Shown piece after piece: positions 1 through 7,987 of a DNA stretch of 38,939 bases. The position numbers and the translations under genes are program-made. The DNA is from JBAZTO01 sp041661865 (GTDB lineage Bacteria > Planctomycetota > Phycisphaerae > SM23-33), in the NCBI GenBank assembly GCA_041661865.1, contig JBAZTO010000040.1:1-38939 (forward strand), given 5' to 3'. The first letter of the stretch is position 1. Every line of letters begins with the position of its first letter. Under the pieces are notes generated by a model. That model did not search any database and had not been told where the DNA came from. It was given only the letters and a program-made list of their open reading frames with translations.

Positions 1-39
1 CAATTCCGCCTGCAATGAGGCAATCTGCTCGCCGGTCAT
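1..39 (-). CDS. N-terminal fragment of a leftward gene, unknown product
   Basis: Read leftward, an ATG at 39-37 opens a frame (MTGEQIASLQAEL) that runs off the window edge. A good Shine-Dalgarno sequence, GGGAG (52-48), sits 8 nt before the ATG. Only 13 codons are visible, so no function can be proposed. It is divergent from the gene starting at 122, so 40-121 must hold the promoters of both. Confidence 0.5.
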   Translation of the reverse strand, partial: MTGEQIASLQAEL

Positions 40-121
40 CCGTGATTCTCCCGGAGCATCCTTGCTCCAGAAAGCCTATCGGACAACTCTCGCGGTTCTC
101 TTGAGCTAAACTAGCGCTGTC

Positions 122-1348
122 GTGCTAGAAGCCTTCGCCAATCTCAAGGTCCTCCTGACCTACCGGCGGGACGGCTCGGACCGCAAGGCCGCTGGGACGC
201 TCAAGAGCGTCGGAGACAACTATGTGATCCTGGAGTCCGAGGCGAACAACTTTGCCGTGCCCTTCGATCAGATCCAGCGGATGCAGGTCATGGACCTGGG
301 CGTCCGCGTTCATGTGATGGCCGACAGTAACGCGGTCCCCGCTCGTGCCACGCTTGGCATGGCCTACCTTCGCAAGGGTATCGTCTGGATTCCGGAGTAC
401 TCGCTGAAGGTACTCGACGAGGATAGTGCCGAGTTGACCCTGCGTGGAACGCTGGTGAACGACGCGGAAGATCTGGTGCATTGCGACGTAAACTTCGTAG
501 TCGGCGTGCCACATTTCTCGCACACCGACTACCTGGCGCCAGTGGCGGCAGGGCAGATGATTCGTGCCATCGGTACGGCTGTGGCGCCGTCGCAGGTGCA
601 GACACAACTCATGAACCGCGCCGCCTTGCTCAGCAGCAATCAGAACCTCTCGCCGCAGACCGACGATTCCAGGGTTCCGGGGATCCAAACGGGCGAAAGC
701 CTGGAAAAAGTCCTGGGGAACCTGCCGCAGATGGAAGGTCCGGCCGCCACGGACTACACGGTCTATGCCAAAAAAGACCTGACAATCCGCCGGGGAGAGC
801 GCGCCATCGTCACGCTGTTTCGTCATCAGATCAAGTACTCGCACATCTACCGTTGGACGCTTCCAGATGCTCTGGAACACATGCTTGTGCTGCGCAACGA
901 CACGGACACGGCCTGGACGACTGGCCCGGCCCTGGCCCTGAGCGGGGACCGTGCCATGAGCGAAGACCTGTTGCGGTACACGCCTAAGGGCGGTGCGGGT
1001 GAGTTGCCTGTGACTGCGGCTATCAATGTCGCCCGCGAGCAGAAGGAGACCGAGGCTGACCGCAAGTTGAAGGCTCACCAGCCGAAGCCTGACTTCTACC
1101 TGGACCTTGTGAAGCTTGACGGCCGGCTCATGCTCAAGAACTTCGAGAAACGGCCAATCACGGTGATTATTACCCTGCCGGTTTCCGGTAAGCCTCTGGA
1201 GGCCAGCGATGGTGGTGAGATCACAGTTGACACGCAGAAGCTTCGCTTGGAGGACAGGGCCGGTTCCATCCAATGGAAGACTACCATCGAAAGCGGCCAG
1301 TCCAAGACGCTGACCTACAGCTACGAACGCTATGTGCCGTCACACTGA
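122..1348 (+). CDS. DUF4139-like protein, possibly lacking its 5' end
   Basis: 408 residues from a GTG start; an in-frame TAA at 107-109 rules out an earlier start. Residues about 20-56 resemble the short beta segment that precedes DUF4139 in MuiA-type proteins. From about residue 80 (YLRKGIVWIPEYSLKVL) to the end it looks like a DUF4139 beta-sandwich, including a segment of the type 'YTPKGGAGELP' near residue 285. The function of this family is unknown. Known relatives are generally longer and exported, but this one has no signal peptide and no clear ribosome binding site. It may therefore be a 5'-truncated remnant or a cytoplasmic version. Family call moderate; truncation is inference. Confidence 0.6.
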   Translation: MLEAFANLKVLLTYRRDGSDRKAAGTLKSVGDNYVILESEANNFAVPFDQIQRMQVMDLGVRVHVMADSNAVPARATLGMAYLRKGIVWIPEYSLKVLDEDSAELTLRGTLVNDAEDLVHCDVNFVVGVPHFSHTDYLAPVAAGQMIRAIGTAVAPSQVQTQLMNRAALLSSNQNLSPQTDDSRVPGIQTGESLEKVLGNLPQMEGPAATDYTVYAKKDLTIRRGERAIVTLFRHQIKYSHIYRWTLPDALEHMLVLRNDTDTAWTTGPALALSGDRAMSEDLLRYTPKGGAGELPVTAAINVAREQKETEADRKLKAHQPKPDFYLDLVKLDGRLMLKNFEKRPITVIITLPVSGKPLEASDGGEITVDTQKLRLEDRAGSIQWKTTIESGQSKTLTYSYERYVPSH

Positions 1349-1555
1349 GCGTTCAGGTACCATGAGCAAGCGTTCGATTTGGCGACAGATAATCCGAGGG
1401 CCAGCACGGCTGCCGACATCACAGCCGCGGCACCAGCGAATGAACTTTCCCGCCGGGGTACCGTGTCCTTACGCGGTCGTTTGCGAAAGGGCATGTTGAC
1501 CGTGGTGTAGTGGGCAGAGAGCAGGTTCTTATTCCTGCGTGGACATAACCTGTTA

Positions 1556-1583
1556 GGGAGGTGGAGTTCCAACTCCACCTCCC
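1556..1583. repeat. 13-bp perfect inverted repeat
   Basis: Arms GGGAGGTGGAGTT and AACTCCACCTCCC are separated by CC, forming a near-perfect palindrome. It is followed on the + strand by a pyrimidine-rich stretch (CTTTCGTTCGTTC), so it could terminate rightward transcription. A related palindrome with the shared core GGAGT..ACTCC lies 24 bp further on, which suggests a dispersed repeat family rather than a single terminator. Confidence 0.6.
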
Positions 1584-1606
1584 TTTCGTTCGTTCTGGAC
1601 ATCTTC

Positions 1607-1630
1607 GCGGCGGAGTAGGAACTCCGCCGC
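1607..1630. repeat. 10-bp stem, 4-nt loop hairpin
   Basis: GCGGCGGAGT, loop AGGA, ACTCCGCCGC: a perfect 10-bp stem. It shares the GGAGT/ACTCC core with the palindrome at 1556-1583. There is no T-tract next to it. Confidence 0.6.
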
Positions 1631-1738
1631 GCGTCTGCGCGGCGACTAAGTTCATCGAATCGGTTTCGTTATTAAAGATTGGGCCGGATTTGGCCGAAAG
1701 ACTAGGAGCAAAAACTTTTTTGCAGGCGCTGTCAGGAA

Positions 1739-1776
1739 GGCGGCGGGAAAGACTCCCGTCGCCTATCTTATTTTCC
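1739..1776 (+). terminator. Intrinsic terminator-like hairpin
   Basis: Stem 1739-1748 pairs with 1754-1763 (GGCGGCGGGA / TCCCGTCGCC, one G-U pair, 5-nt loop). It is followed by the T-rich tail TATCTTATTTTCC. The tail is on the + side, so it fits rightward transcription arriving from the DUF4139-like gene rather than the leftward plsY gene that ends at 1779. Confidence 0.45.
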
Positions 1777-1778
1777 GG

Positions 1779-2456
1779 TCACGCGCCGGCGTCGGCCTGC
1801 CGGGGGCCGCGGCGGATCTTGTTCTCGGTGCCATTGAGGAGTCGGCGGATATTGCCGCGGTGGCGGAGGATGATGAGGGCGGCCATGGTCGCGGCGAAGG
1901 CCCCGAACGGCCAGAGTTGTCCCGCGTGCGACCAGTTGAAGGCGGCAAAAAGCGGAAGGAACGCGACGGCGGCTACGATACTACCCAGCGAGACGTAGCG
2001 GCTGGCGAGCGTGACGACGATCCAGAGGGCCAGGGCGACCAAGCCCGCGGCGGTGAAGTAGGGATAGAAGCCCAGCACCGCGCCCAGCGCGGTGGCCACG
2101 CCCTTGCCGCCGCGGAAGGTCAGCCAGAAGCTGAACACGTGGCCGAGGATCGCGCCCATTCCCACCAGCAGCCAGGCGACCTGGGCGGCCAGTGCGGGCG
2201 CGTCGGCCTGTCCGCGGAGCATCCAGCCGGCCAGCGCGGTGGGCAGGGCACCCTTGGCCACGTCGAGGGCGAAGCAGAGGTAGCCCCATTTCCGGCCCAG
2301 AACGCGCCCGACGTTGGTGGCCCCGACGTTGCCGCTGCCGGTTTTTCGCAAGTCCACGCCGCGGGCGCGGGCGAGGATCACGCCGAAGGGCGTCGAGCCG
2401 ACGGCGTAGGCCGCCAGCGGCATGACCACGAACGCAATGAGGGGAAGCTCGCTCAT
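1779..2456 (-). CDS. plsY: Glycerol-3-phosphate acyltransferase PlsY
   Basis: Membrane enzyme that transfers the acyl group of acyl-phosphate to glycerol-3-phosphate, the first step of phosphatidic acid synthesis. 225 residues from the ATG at 2456, a usual length for the family. All three PlsY motifs are present: GSTPFGVILAR (20-30), GSGNVGATNVGR (40-51) and GHVFSFWLTFRGGKG (about 105-119). Several hydrophobic helices surround them. The start overlaps the stop of the upstream glycosyltransferase by one base (TGATG), so the two are translationally coupled. An upstream in-frame extension lies inside the neighbouring gene and was rejected. Last gene of the envelope cluster. Confidence 0.95.
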   Translation of the reverse strand: MSELPLIAFVVMPLAAYAVGSTPFGVILARARGVDLRKTGSGNVGATNVGRVLGRKWGYLCFALDVAKGALPTALAGWMLRGQADAPALAAQVAWLLVGMGAILGHVFSFWLTFRGGKGVATALGAVLGFYPYFTAAGLVALALWIVVTLASRYVSLGSIVAAVAFLPLFAAFNWSHAGQLWPFGAFAATMAALIILRHRGNIRRLLNGTENKIRRGPRQADAGA

Positions 2457-3607
2457 CACCGCTTGACACACTCCGCGTAGGCTTGCAGCAGTTGGTCGAC
2501 GAGGCGCGACAGGTTCAGGCGGTCGCCCAGGCCCGCCAGTGCGGCGGCGCACTGCTGGCGGCGCGCCGGATCGGCCAGCTCGGACAGGGCGCTGACGACG
2601 GCGGAGGTGTCGCGCGGGGAATCGACCACGATCCCGCCGCCGGGGGCGAGGAGTTCCGATGCTCCGTCAAAGCGGGTGGTGATGGAGGGCAGGCCCCAGC
2701 GGGCCGCCTCGAGCACCGCGCGGCTGCACGGGTTGTACCAGCTCAGCAGCACGCACGCGTCGGCGGCGGCGAACCATTCGCGCAGGGGGGCGACCGGCGG
2801 CACGAACACGACCATCGGCCCGACGTCGCGAAGGCTGGCGTGGCGCTGGTAGCCTTCGGGCATTTCCTTGCCGACGATCACGAGACGGGCGCCTCTCTTG
2901 CCGCGCCGCGAGTAATACCACTTGGCGAAGGCCTCGATGGTCGGGGCCACGCCCTCGCGGGCGAAGTCGGTCGCGACGGTCAGGAACACCACGTCGCCCG
3001 AGCCGATGCCCAAACCGTACCGCAGCCGCTGGCGCCAGTCGGCCCGCTGCTCGGCCTCGACATTGGGGGCCTCGGCGGCGCCGGCGACCACCGTCACGCC
3101 TTCGCGCCGGCCGTAGTAGTCGCCCAACTCGCCGGCGACGACCTGGCTGGGGGCCAGGCAGAGCGTCTGTGCATCGGCGACGACCTGGCGCTCAAGCTCA
3201 GCCGTCGCGGCGCGGCAGCCGTTGAACGCACCCAGCGCCGCCAGCAGCGGCCGGGCCAAGAGGGAGGATCGTCGGCGATCCGCCTCGCGCCGGGCGGGAG
3301 CGGTTCCCCTGCACAACTGGTAGATGTTGGCGCCGGGAACAGGCAGCATGGCGTGCACGATGTCGTAGTGGGTGGCGGCGATGGCGGCACGGGCGTCGGC
3401 GACGAAGTTGCCCAGCCGCCGCGAGGGCAGCCAGCCGCGCCGGCCCAGGCGGTGCATGGTGACGGCTGGGTTGTCCAGAGCGCCCTCCTGGCAAAGGACC
3501 GTCACCTCTTGGCCGCGACGGGCAAGCTCGCCGGCGACCTGGGCCGTGGCAGCCGCCTCGCCGCCTCGCGACGGGTCCATCCGTTCGATAATCAACGCGA
3601 TTTTCAT
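2456..3607 (-). CDS. Glycosyltransferase family 4 (WaaG-like)
   Basis: 383 residues, started at the ATG that gives MKIALIIERMDPSRGGEA, the usual GT4 N-terminus with a Gly-rich acceptor loop. The C-terminal domain carries the nucleotide-sugar signature NPCSRAVLEAARWG (about 290-303), with glutamates spaced as in retaining GT-B enzymes. The position beside a heptosyltransferase and lipid A genes points to LPS core or surface glycan assembly at the cytoplasmic face of the inner membrane. Donor and acceptor sugars cannot be read from sequence. The 5' extension of the open frame (19 residues, Arg-rich) was rejected because family similarity begins at MKIA. Spacing to the upstream heptosyltransferase gene is about 160 bp. 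Confidence 0.85.
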   Translation of the reverse strand: MKIALIIERMDPSRGGEAAATAQVAGELARRGQEVTVLCQEGALDNPAVTMHRLGRRGWLPSRRLGNFVADARAAIAATHYDIVHAMLPVPGANIYQLCRGTAPARREADRRRSSLLARPLLAALGAFNGCRAATAELERQVVADAQTLCLAPSQVVAGELGDYYGRREGVTVVAGAAEAPNVEAEQRADWRQRLRYGLGIGSGDVVFLTVATDFAREGVAPTIEAFAKWYYSRRGKRGARLVIVGKEMPEGYQRHASLRDVGPMVVFVPPVAPLREWFAAADACVLLSWYNPCSRAVLEAARWGLPSITTRFDGASELLAPGGGIVVDSPRDTSAVVSALSELADPARRQQCAAALAGLGDRLNLSRLVDQLLQAYAECVKR

Positions 3608-3768
3608 ATCTGTTCGCCTTCGGCTGGGATGCAAGCGTGTCTGTGCGCCCCGCGGCGCCGCCATGCCGTTCTGAATTCAACGGCCCGATTATAGCAACCC
3701 GTTTCCGCCACGCCACAGTCCGCGCGGCAGAGTCTTTTATCCGGGGCCCGGTCCACGCAACGGGCCCC

Positions 3769-4860
3769 TCACGGCAGCGCCGCCTTGACCTGCTCGGACC
3801 GGCCGGCGGAGAGCAGTTCCTCGCACGCGGGCAGGACCATGTCGCATGTTATGGCCTCCATGCACTGGTGGTAGGCCGGCCCCGGCCGCTGGAAGCAAAG
3901 CCGCTGCTGGCAGGGCGAGCAGGGGACCGCGACGCGGATGATTCGCTCGCGGTCGAAATCGATGGCCGCCCATCGCGGGTCGGTGCTGCCGAAGATCGTC
4001 ACCACCGGCGTGCCCAGGCCCGCGGCGATGTGGCGGGCGCCGGTGTCGTTGGTCACCACCAGTTGGCAGCGGGCGGCCAGGGCCTTCAGCAGTGAGATGG
4101 AGTTGTCGCGCCGGGCGAAATTGATCAGCGGGCGCGAGTGCATCCCGCACTCCACGGCCTCGGCGATAGCGCGCTCCGAGGGCGCGGCGTTGATGATGAT
4201 CTGGGCGGCGCGGCGTTCGACGAGGGCGTCGGCCAGCGCGGCGAACCGGGCCGGCTTCCACATCTTGCTGACGCCGAAGGCGGCGCCGGGATTGAGCATC
4301 ACCAGCGGGCGCGACGGGTCGAAGGCAGAGTCGGCCAGCAGGGTCGCAGCCGCCTGGGCCGCGGAGGGCGGGACCGCCAGTGCCAGCGTTCGGCCGGCGC
4401 GGCGGGCGCCCAGGTGCGTGGTCAGGTCGAGGTAATAGTCGACGGCGGAGATGGGAACGTACCGGCCTCGCGCGTCGCGCGGGGGAGGCATCGTGTCGGT
4501 GAGCAGGAACCCCCGGCCGTCACGCGCGTAGCCGGCCCGGCGGGCTGCGCCGCCGAGAAAGGCAGTCAAGGCGGAGCGGAAGCTGTTGGGCAGCAGGATG
4601 GCCAGGTCATATCGGCCGGCGCGGAGCGCCCGCACCATCGCGGCCAGGCCTGAGAGTTTGCCGCCACTGGCGGACAGGTCCGCGACCGTCTCGTCGGCCA
4701 GGGCCAGGCCGTCGAGTGTTTCCAGCGCCGCTGGCTTGCCCACGTGGCAGATGTGCGAGCCGGCCAGGTGGCGGCGCAGCGCGCGGAGGGCCGGCGTGGC
4801 CATCACCACGTCGCCGATCCAGTTGGGCAGGAAGATGACGACTCTGTCCCATTGCGGCAT
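3769..4860 (-). CDS. waaF: ADP-heptose--LPS heptosyltransferase family protein (GT9)
   Basis: 363 residues starting MPQWDRVVIFLPNWIGD, the typical GT9 N-terminus with the GD of the acceptor site. Family marks: NPGAAFGVSKMWKPARF (about 189) and TNDTGARHIAAGLGTP (about 267), the latter binding ADP-heptose. A cysteine-rich C-terminal stretch (CSPCQQRLC onward, about 305-340) is common in WaaF-type enzymes. It should add heptose to the LPS inner core in the cytoplasm. There is no ribosome binding site; instead a -10-like TACAAT ends 6 nt before the ATG, suggesting a leaderless start. A 42-residue upstream extension of the frame was rejected. The symbol is by family; the exact heptose position is not certain. 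Confidence 0.88.
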   Translation of the reverse strand: MPQWDRVVIFLPNWIGDVVMATPALRALRRHLAGSHICHVGKPAALETLDGLALADETVADLSASGGKLSGLAAMVRALRAGRYDLAILLPNSFRSALTAFLGGAARRAGYARDGRGFLLTDTMPPPRDARGRYVPISAVDYYLDLTTHLGARRAGRTLALAVPPSAAQAAATLLADSAFDPSRPLVMLNPGAAFGVSKMWKPARFAALADALVERRAAQIIINAAPSERAIAEAVECGMHSRPLINFARRDNSISLLKALAARCQLVVTNDTGARHIAAGLGTPVVTIFGSTDPRWAAIDFDRERIIRVAVPCSPCQQRLCFQRPGPAYHQCMEAITCDMVLPACEELLSAGRSEQVKAALP

Positions 4861-4866
4861 GGCGGG

Positions 4867-4895
4867 ATTGTAGCGGCTCGGACGCGGGATGACCA
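4867..4895 (-). promoter_or_regulatory. Candidate promoter giving a leaderless waaF transcript
   Basis: Read leftward: TGGTCA (4895-4890), 17-nt spacer, TACAAT (4872-4867), then CCCGCC and the waaF ATG at 4860. The expected start of transcription falls on or within a base or two of the ATG. Four of six -35 and five of six -10 positions match consensus. No Shine-Dalgarno sequence is present, in keeping with leaderless translation. Confidence 0.4.
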
Positions 4896-4935
4896 TAACG
4901 CTTTGGCGCTCTGCCGCATCTGATCTGACAGGCGC

Positions 4936-4996
4936 CACGGCTGCGTCGTGTGCAGCCGTGCATAGCGCCGACACTGCTGCAAACACCGCAGCAGTG
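4936..4996. repeat. Pair of 9-bp/7-nt hairpins (family with 7797-7863)
   Basis: Two hairpins of the same shape. 4936-4960 is CACGGCTGC, loop GTCGTGT, GCAGCCGTG. 4972-4996 is CACTGCTGC, loop AAACACC, GCAGCAGTG. The second lies in reverse orientation: its loop complement, GGTGTTT, equals the loop of the hairpin at 7797-7821. The pair forms an inverted double unit like a BIME. Confidence 0.75.
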
Positions 4997-5014
4997 GCAC
5001 CCGGCCGTGATACT

Positions 5015-5033
5015 CATGGGCGAGACGCCCATG
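5015..5033. repeat. 8-bp hairpin ATGGGCG type
   Basis: CATGGGCG, loop AGA, CGCCCATG: perfect 8-bp stem with 3-nt loop, next to the hairpin pair at 4936-4996 and 19 bp before the lpxI stop codon. It could act as a leftward lpxI terminator, but there is no T-tract. Confidence 0.5.
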
Positions 5034-5051
5034 CTACGTTTCATGCGCGTC

Positions 5052-5894
5052 TCAGGCCTTTTTTCCGATGACGGCGATCTTGAGTTGGTCGGCCAGGGCC
5101 AGCGTGGCGGGTTTATCGACGATGAGCGTCTTGCCGGCCTCGACGACCAGGCATACGCCGCGCGCGTCCTTGAGGTTGCGGATCGTGCCCGGGCCGATGG
5201 TCGGCACGTCGAAGCGCATGTCCTGCCGCGGGCGGGCCACCTTCACCAGCGTCCAGCCGCCCACGCGGCAAAGCCGGCCCGCGCGGCGGATCATCGCGTC
5301 GGTGCCCTCGATGGCCTCCACGGCGATGATGTCGCGCTCCTTGACAGCCATCGCCTGGCCGATGTCCAGGTCCGCACTGGCCCGCGCCAGCCGCCAGCCG
5401 AACTCCACGTCGCCCAGCACCTCGCCGGATGGCGCGGTGGAAGTCATCAGGCCTTCGCCGGCCAGGTGCTCGGTGCAGTATTTCACGCTGGAAGTCAGCT
5501 CGATGCCCTCGTTGCCAAGTTCGTCGCTCATCGCCAGCAGCACGGCGTTGTCGCGCCGGTCCTTTCGAAGTCTGAAGTACCAGATCTTGATCGCCCGCAG
5601 GTCCGGAACATATCGCAGCAGCCGCAGCGGCGAGAACATCTCGCGCTTGCGGACGCCGCCGATCATGACCGCCTCGCGGACGCCGTGGCGGCGGAAGGCC
5701 CGCAACCACTGCCCCGGGCGGGTGAACTGGCTCCAATAGAACTCGTCGGCCAAGCCTGCCAGGCGCGGCGAAGTCAGGCCGCGAAAGCCCACGATCACCA
5801 GCTTTCGGCCGGTCTTTCGCATGCCCTGGGCCGCCAGGAACGGCAGCCGGCCCGTGCCGGCAATGAGTCCCACCGGCTCGCCCTGGCCGGTCAT
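5052..5894 (-). CDS. lpxI: UDP-2,3-diacylglucosamine pyrophosphatase LpxI
   Basis: 280 residues, the usual length for LpxI (DUF1009). It hydrolyses UDP-2,3-diacylglucosamine to lipid X in lipid A synthesis, the LpxI route used by bacteria that lack LpxH. The N-terminus PVGLIAGTGRLPFLAA is characteristic, followed by GGVRKREMF (about 100) and the C-terminal domain with FDVPTIGPGTI and VEAGKTLIVDKP. The ATG at 5894 overlaps the lpxD stop as ATGA, indicating coupled translation. The frame remains open further upstream inside lpxD, but family similarity starts here. Cytoplasmic or peripheral membrane enzyme. Confidence 0.93.
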   Translation of the reverse strand: MTGQGEPVGLIAGTGRLPFLAAQGMRKTGRKLVIVGFRGLTSPRLAGLADEFYWSQFTRPGQWLRAFRRHGVREAVMIGGVRKREMFSPLRLLRYVPDLRAIKIWYFRLRKDRRDNAVLLAMSDELGNEGIELTSSVKYCTEHLAGEGLMTSTAPSGEVLGDVEFGWRLARASADLDIGQAMAVKERDIIAVEAIEGTDAMIRRAGRLCRVGGWTLVKVARPRQDMRFDVPTIGPGTIRNLKDARGVCLVVEAGKTLIVDKPATLALADQLKIAVIGKKA

Positions 5895-6964
5895 GAATCC
5901 CGATCCTCGTCGGGGCCGGTGGCCTCGTCGCCGCCCAGCCGCCGCTTGAGGGCCGCCACTTCCTTGATCAGCGTGCGGAGGCTCGACCGCATGTTCGGCA
6001 GGTGCGGGAAGGTCATCCAGCACCGTCGCGCCGAGGCCAGCGGCATGGCCGGGCTGCCGCCGATCTGGATGCCCGGCGGAATGTTGCCCACCACGCCCGA
6101 CTGCGCCGCCACCTGCACGCCGTCGCCGATCTTGATGTGGCCCTCGGCCCCGCTCTGGCCGCCGAAAACGCAGTAGTTGCCCACCGTCGTCGAGCCGGCG
6201 ATGCCGCTCTGGGCCACCATCAGGCAGCCGCGGCCGACGCGCGTCCCGTGGCCGATCGCAATGAGGTTGGAAAACTTCGTGCCCGCCCCGATCACCGTCG
6301 CGCCCATCGTCGCGCGGTCGATCGCGCAGCAGGCCCCGATCTCCACGTCGCTCTCGATCTCCACCCAGCCGGCCTGCGGAATCTTCTCGTGCTTGCCCTT
6401 GTAGGTAGCAAAACCGAAACCGTCCTGCCCCACCGACGTGCCGGCGTGAATCGTCACGCGGTCGCCCAGCACGCAGAGGTCGTAGATCGTCACGTTGGGA
6501 TAGAGGATGCAGTCGGCCCCGATGCGGCAGCCGGCCCCGACGAACACGCCGGGATAAATCACCGTGCGATCGCCGATGCTCGCGCCTTCATCGATGGTCG
6601 CGAAGGAGCCGATGGCCACATCCTGGCCGATCCTGGCTGAGGCATGCACGTTGCTCCGCGGGTCAATGCCGCTGAAGTGGTGCTTGCGGAAGCCGTAGAA
6701 GGCCACCATCGCCTGGCGGAAGGCGAAATAGGAGTCGGCGCAGCGGATGAGGCTCTTGCCCTCGCCGCGATAGTCGCGTCCGACGATGACGGCGGCGGCG
6801 GTAGAGGCGGCCACGTGCTTTTCGTATTTGGTGTTGGCCAGGAAGCTGATTTCCTCGCCCGTGGCGGTTTCCAGGGCGGCCACGCCGCGGACGACCGTAT
6901 CGCCCGGGCCGCTCAATTCGCCGCCCAGCATCGCCGCCAGTTCTTTCAAGGTCATTTCAGGCAT
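5891..6964 (-). CDS. lpxD: UDP-3-O-acylglucosamine N-acyltransferase LpxD
   Basis: 357 residues. Adds the second, N-linked 3-hydroxyacyl chain from acyl-ACP in lipid A synthesis. It has the N-terminal uridine-binding domain (1-100), then a left-handed beta-helix of hexapeptide repeats (about 105-310) and a short C-terminal helix with a coiled-coil character (about 322-345). The catalytic histidine falls at residue 239 in NLIAIGHGTRVG, the same number as in the E. coli enzyme. Start is the ATG at 6964; no clear Shine-Dalgarno sequence is present. Followed by lpxI with a 4-bp overlap and preceded by lolD, so lipid A and lipoprotein genes share a transcription unit. Confidence 0.95.
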   Translation of the reverse strand: MPEMTLKELAAMLGGELSGPGDTVVRGVAALETATGEEISFLANTKYEKHVAASTAAAVIVGRDYRGEGKSLIRCADSYFAFRQAMVAFYGFRKHHFSGIDPRSNVHASARIGQDVAIGSFATIDEGASIGDRTVIYPGVFVGAGCRIGADCILYPNVTIYDLCVLGDRVTIHAGTSVGQDGFGFATYKGKHEKIPQAGWVEIESDVEIGACCAIDRATMGATVIGAGTKFSNLIAIGHGTRVGRGCLMVAQSGIAGSTTVGNYCVFGGQSGAEGHIKIGDGVQVAAQSGVVGNIPPGIQIGGSPAMPLASARRCWMTFPHLPNMRSSLRTLIKEVAALKRRLGGDEATGPDEDRDS

Positions 6965-6975
6965 AATTCACGGAA

Positions 6976-7036
6976 GTTCGTAGGTCGTAGCTTGATCGCA
7001 TTGCAGTCCCGGCTACGGGCTACAGGCTACTGGTTA
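6976..7036. repeat. Heptanucleotide tandem repeats before lpxD
   Basis: 7009-7036 holds four 7-nt units of consensus CNGGCTA (the last reads CTGGTTA). 6976-6989 holds two further units, GTTCGTA and GGTCGTA. This lies in the 96-bp lolD-lpxD spacer. It is one of several 7- or 8-nt arrays in the window, each with its own unit sequence. Confidence 0.6.
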
Positions 7037-7060
7037 GCAAAGGATGAGGTCAAGGCCCGT

Positions 7061-7759
<699 letters not shown>

Positions 7760-7796
7760 GCAGCCACCCCCGACGATTCCGCGTGCATACAGGTGC

Positions 7797-7863
7797 CACG
7801 GCTGCGGTGTTTGCAGCCGTGTGATGTTGGCCGGGTGCCGTGGTTGCGGTGTGTGCAACCACG
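7797..7863. repeat. Pair of 9-bp/7-nt hairpins (family with 4936-4996)
   Basis: 7797-7821 is CACGGCTGC, loop GGTGTTT, GCAGCCGTG. 7839-7863 is CGTGGTTGC, loop GGTGTGT, GCAACCACG. The stem sequence changes on both sides together (CTGC/GCAG to TTGC/GCAA, CACGG/CCGTG to CGTGG/CCACG) while length and loop are kept. It lies in the lolC/E-lolD spacer of the envelope operon. Confidence 0.75.
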
Positions 7864-7883
7864 AGCCCATCCCGCTACGTAAT

Positions 7884-7983
7884 TCACAACTCGCGATTCG
7901 CGATTCGCAATTATCTCCGCGAGCTTGCGCATCGCGGCTAGTACGTCAATTTGCGATCTGCAATCGACAATCGGCAATATCGT
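7884..7983. repeat. Two heptanucleotide arrays around a CGGCTAG repeat
   Basis: 7884-7911: four 7-nt units of type TCGCGAT (TCACAAC, TCGCGAT twice, TCGCAAT). 7949-7983: five 7-nt units of type ATCNRCA (ATTTGCG, ATCTGCA, ATCGACA, ATCGGCA, ATATCGT). Between them, 7917-7943 ends in ATCGCGGCTAGTA, a motif found again at 9827-9854 and 17866-17893. All lie between lolC/E and lolD. Confidence 0.6.
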
Positions 7984-7987
7984 TGGT

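Larger units (their letters stand above)
1349..1778. other. Gene-free spacer between convergent genes, hairpin-rich
   Basis: 430 bp between the DUF4139-like gene and the plsY stop codon. No convincing gene is seen. It holds two strong palindromes (1556-1583 and 1607-1630) and a terminator-like hairpin (1739-1776), listed separately. 1640-1735 is comparatively AT-rich and otherwise featureless. Confidence 0.6.

Noticed and set aside
1330..1494. Leftward small protein with a hydrophobic segment
   Set aside because: No ribosome binding site, overlaps the end of the DUF4139-like gene and lies in spacer DNA; could be chance.
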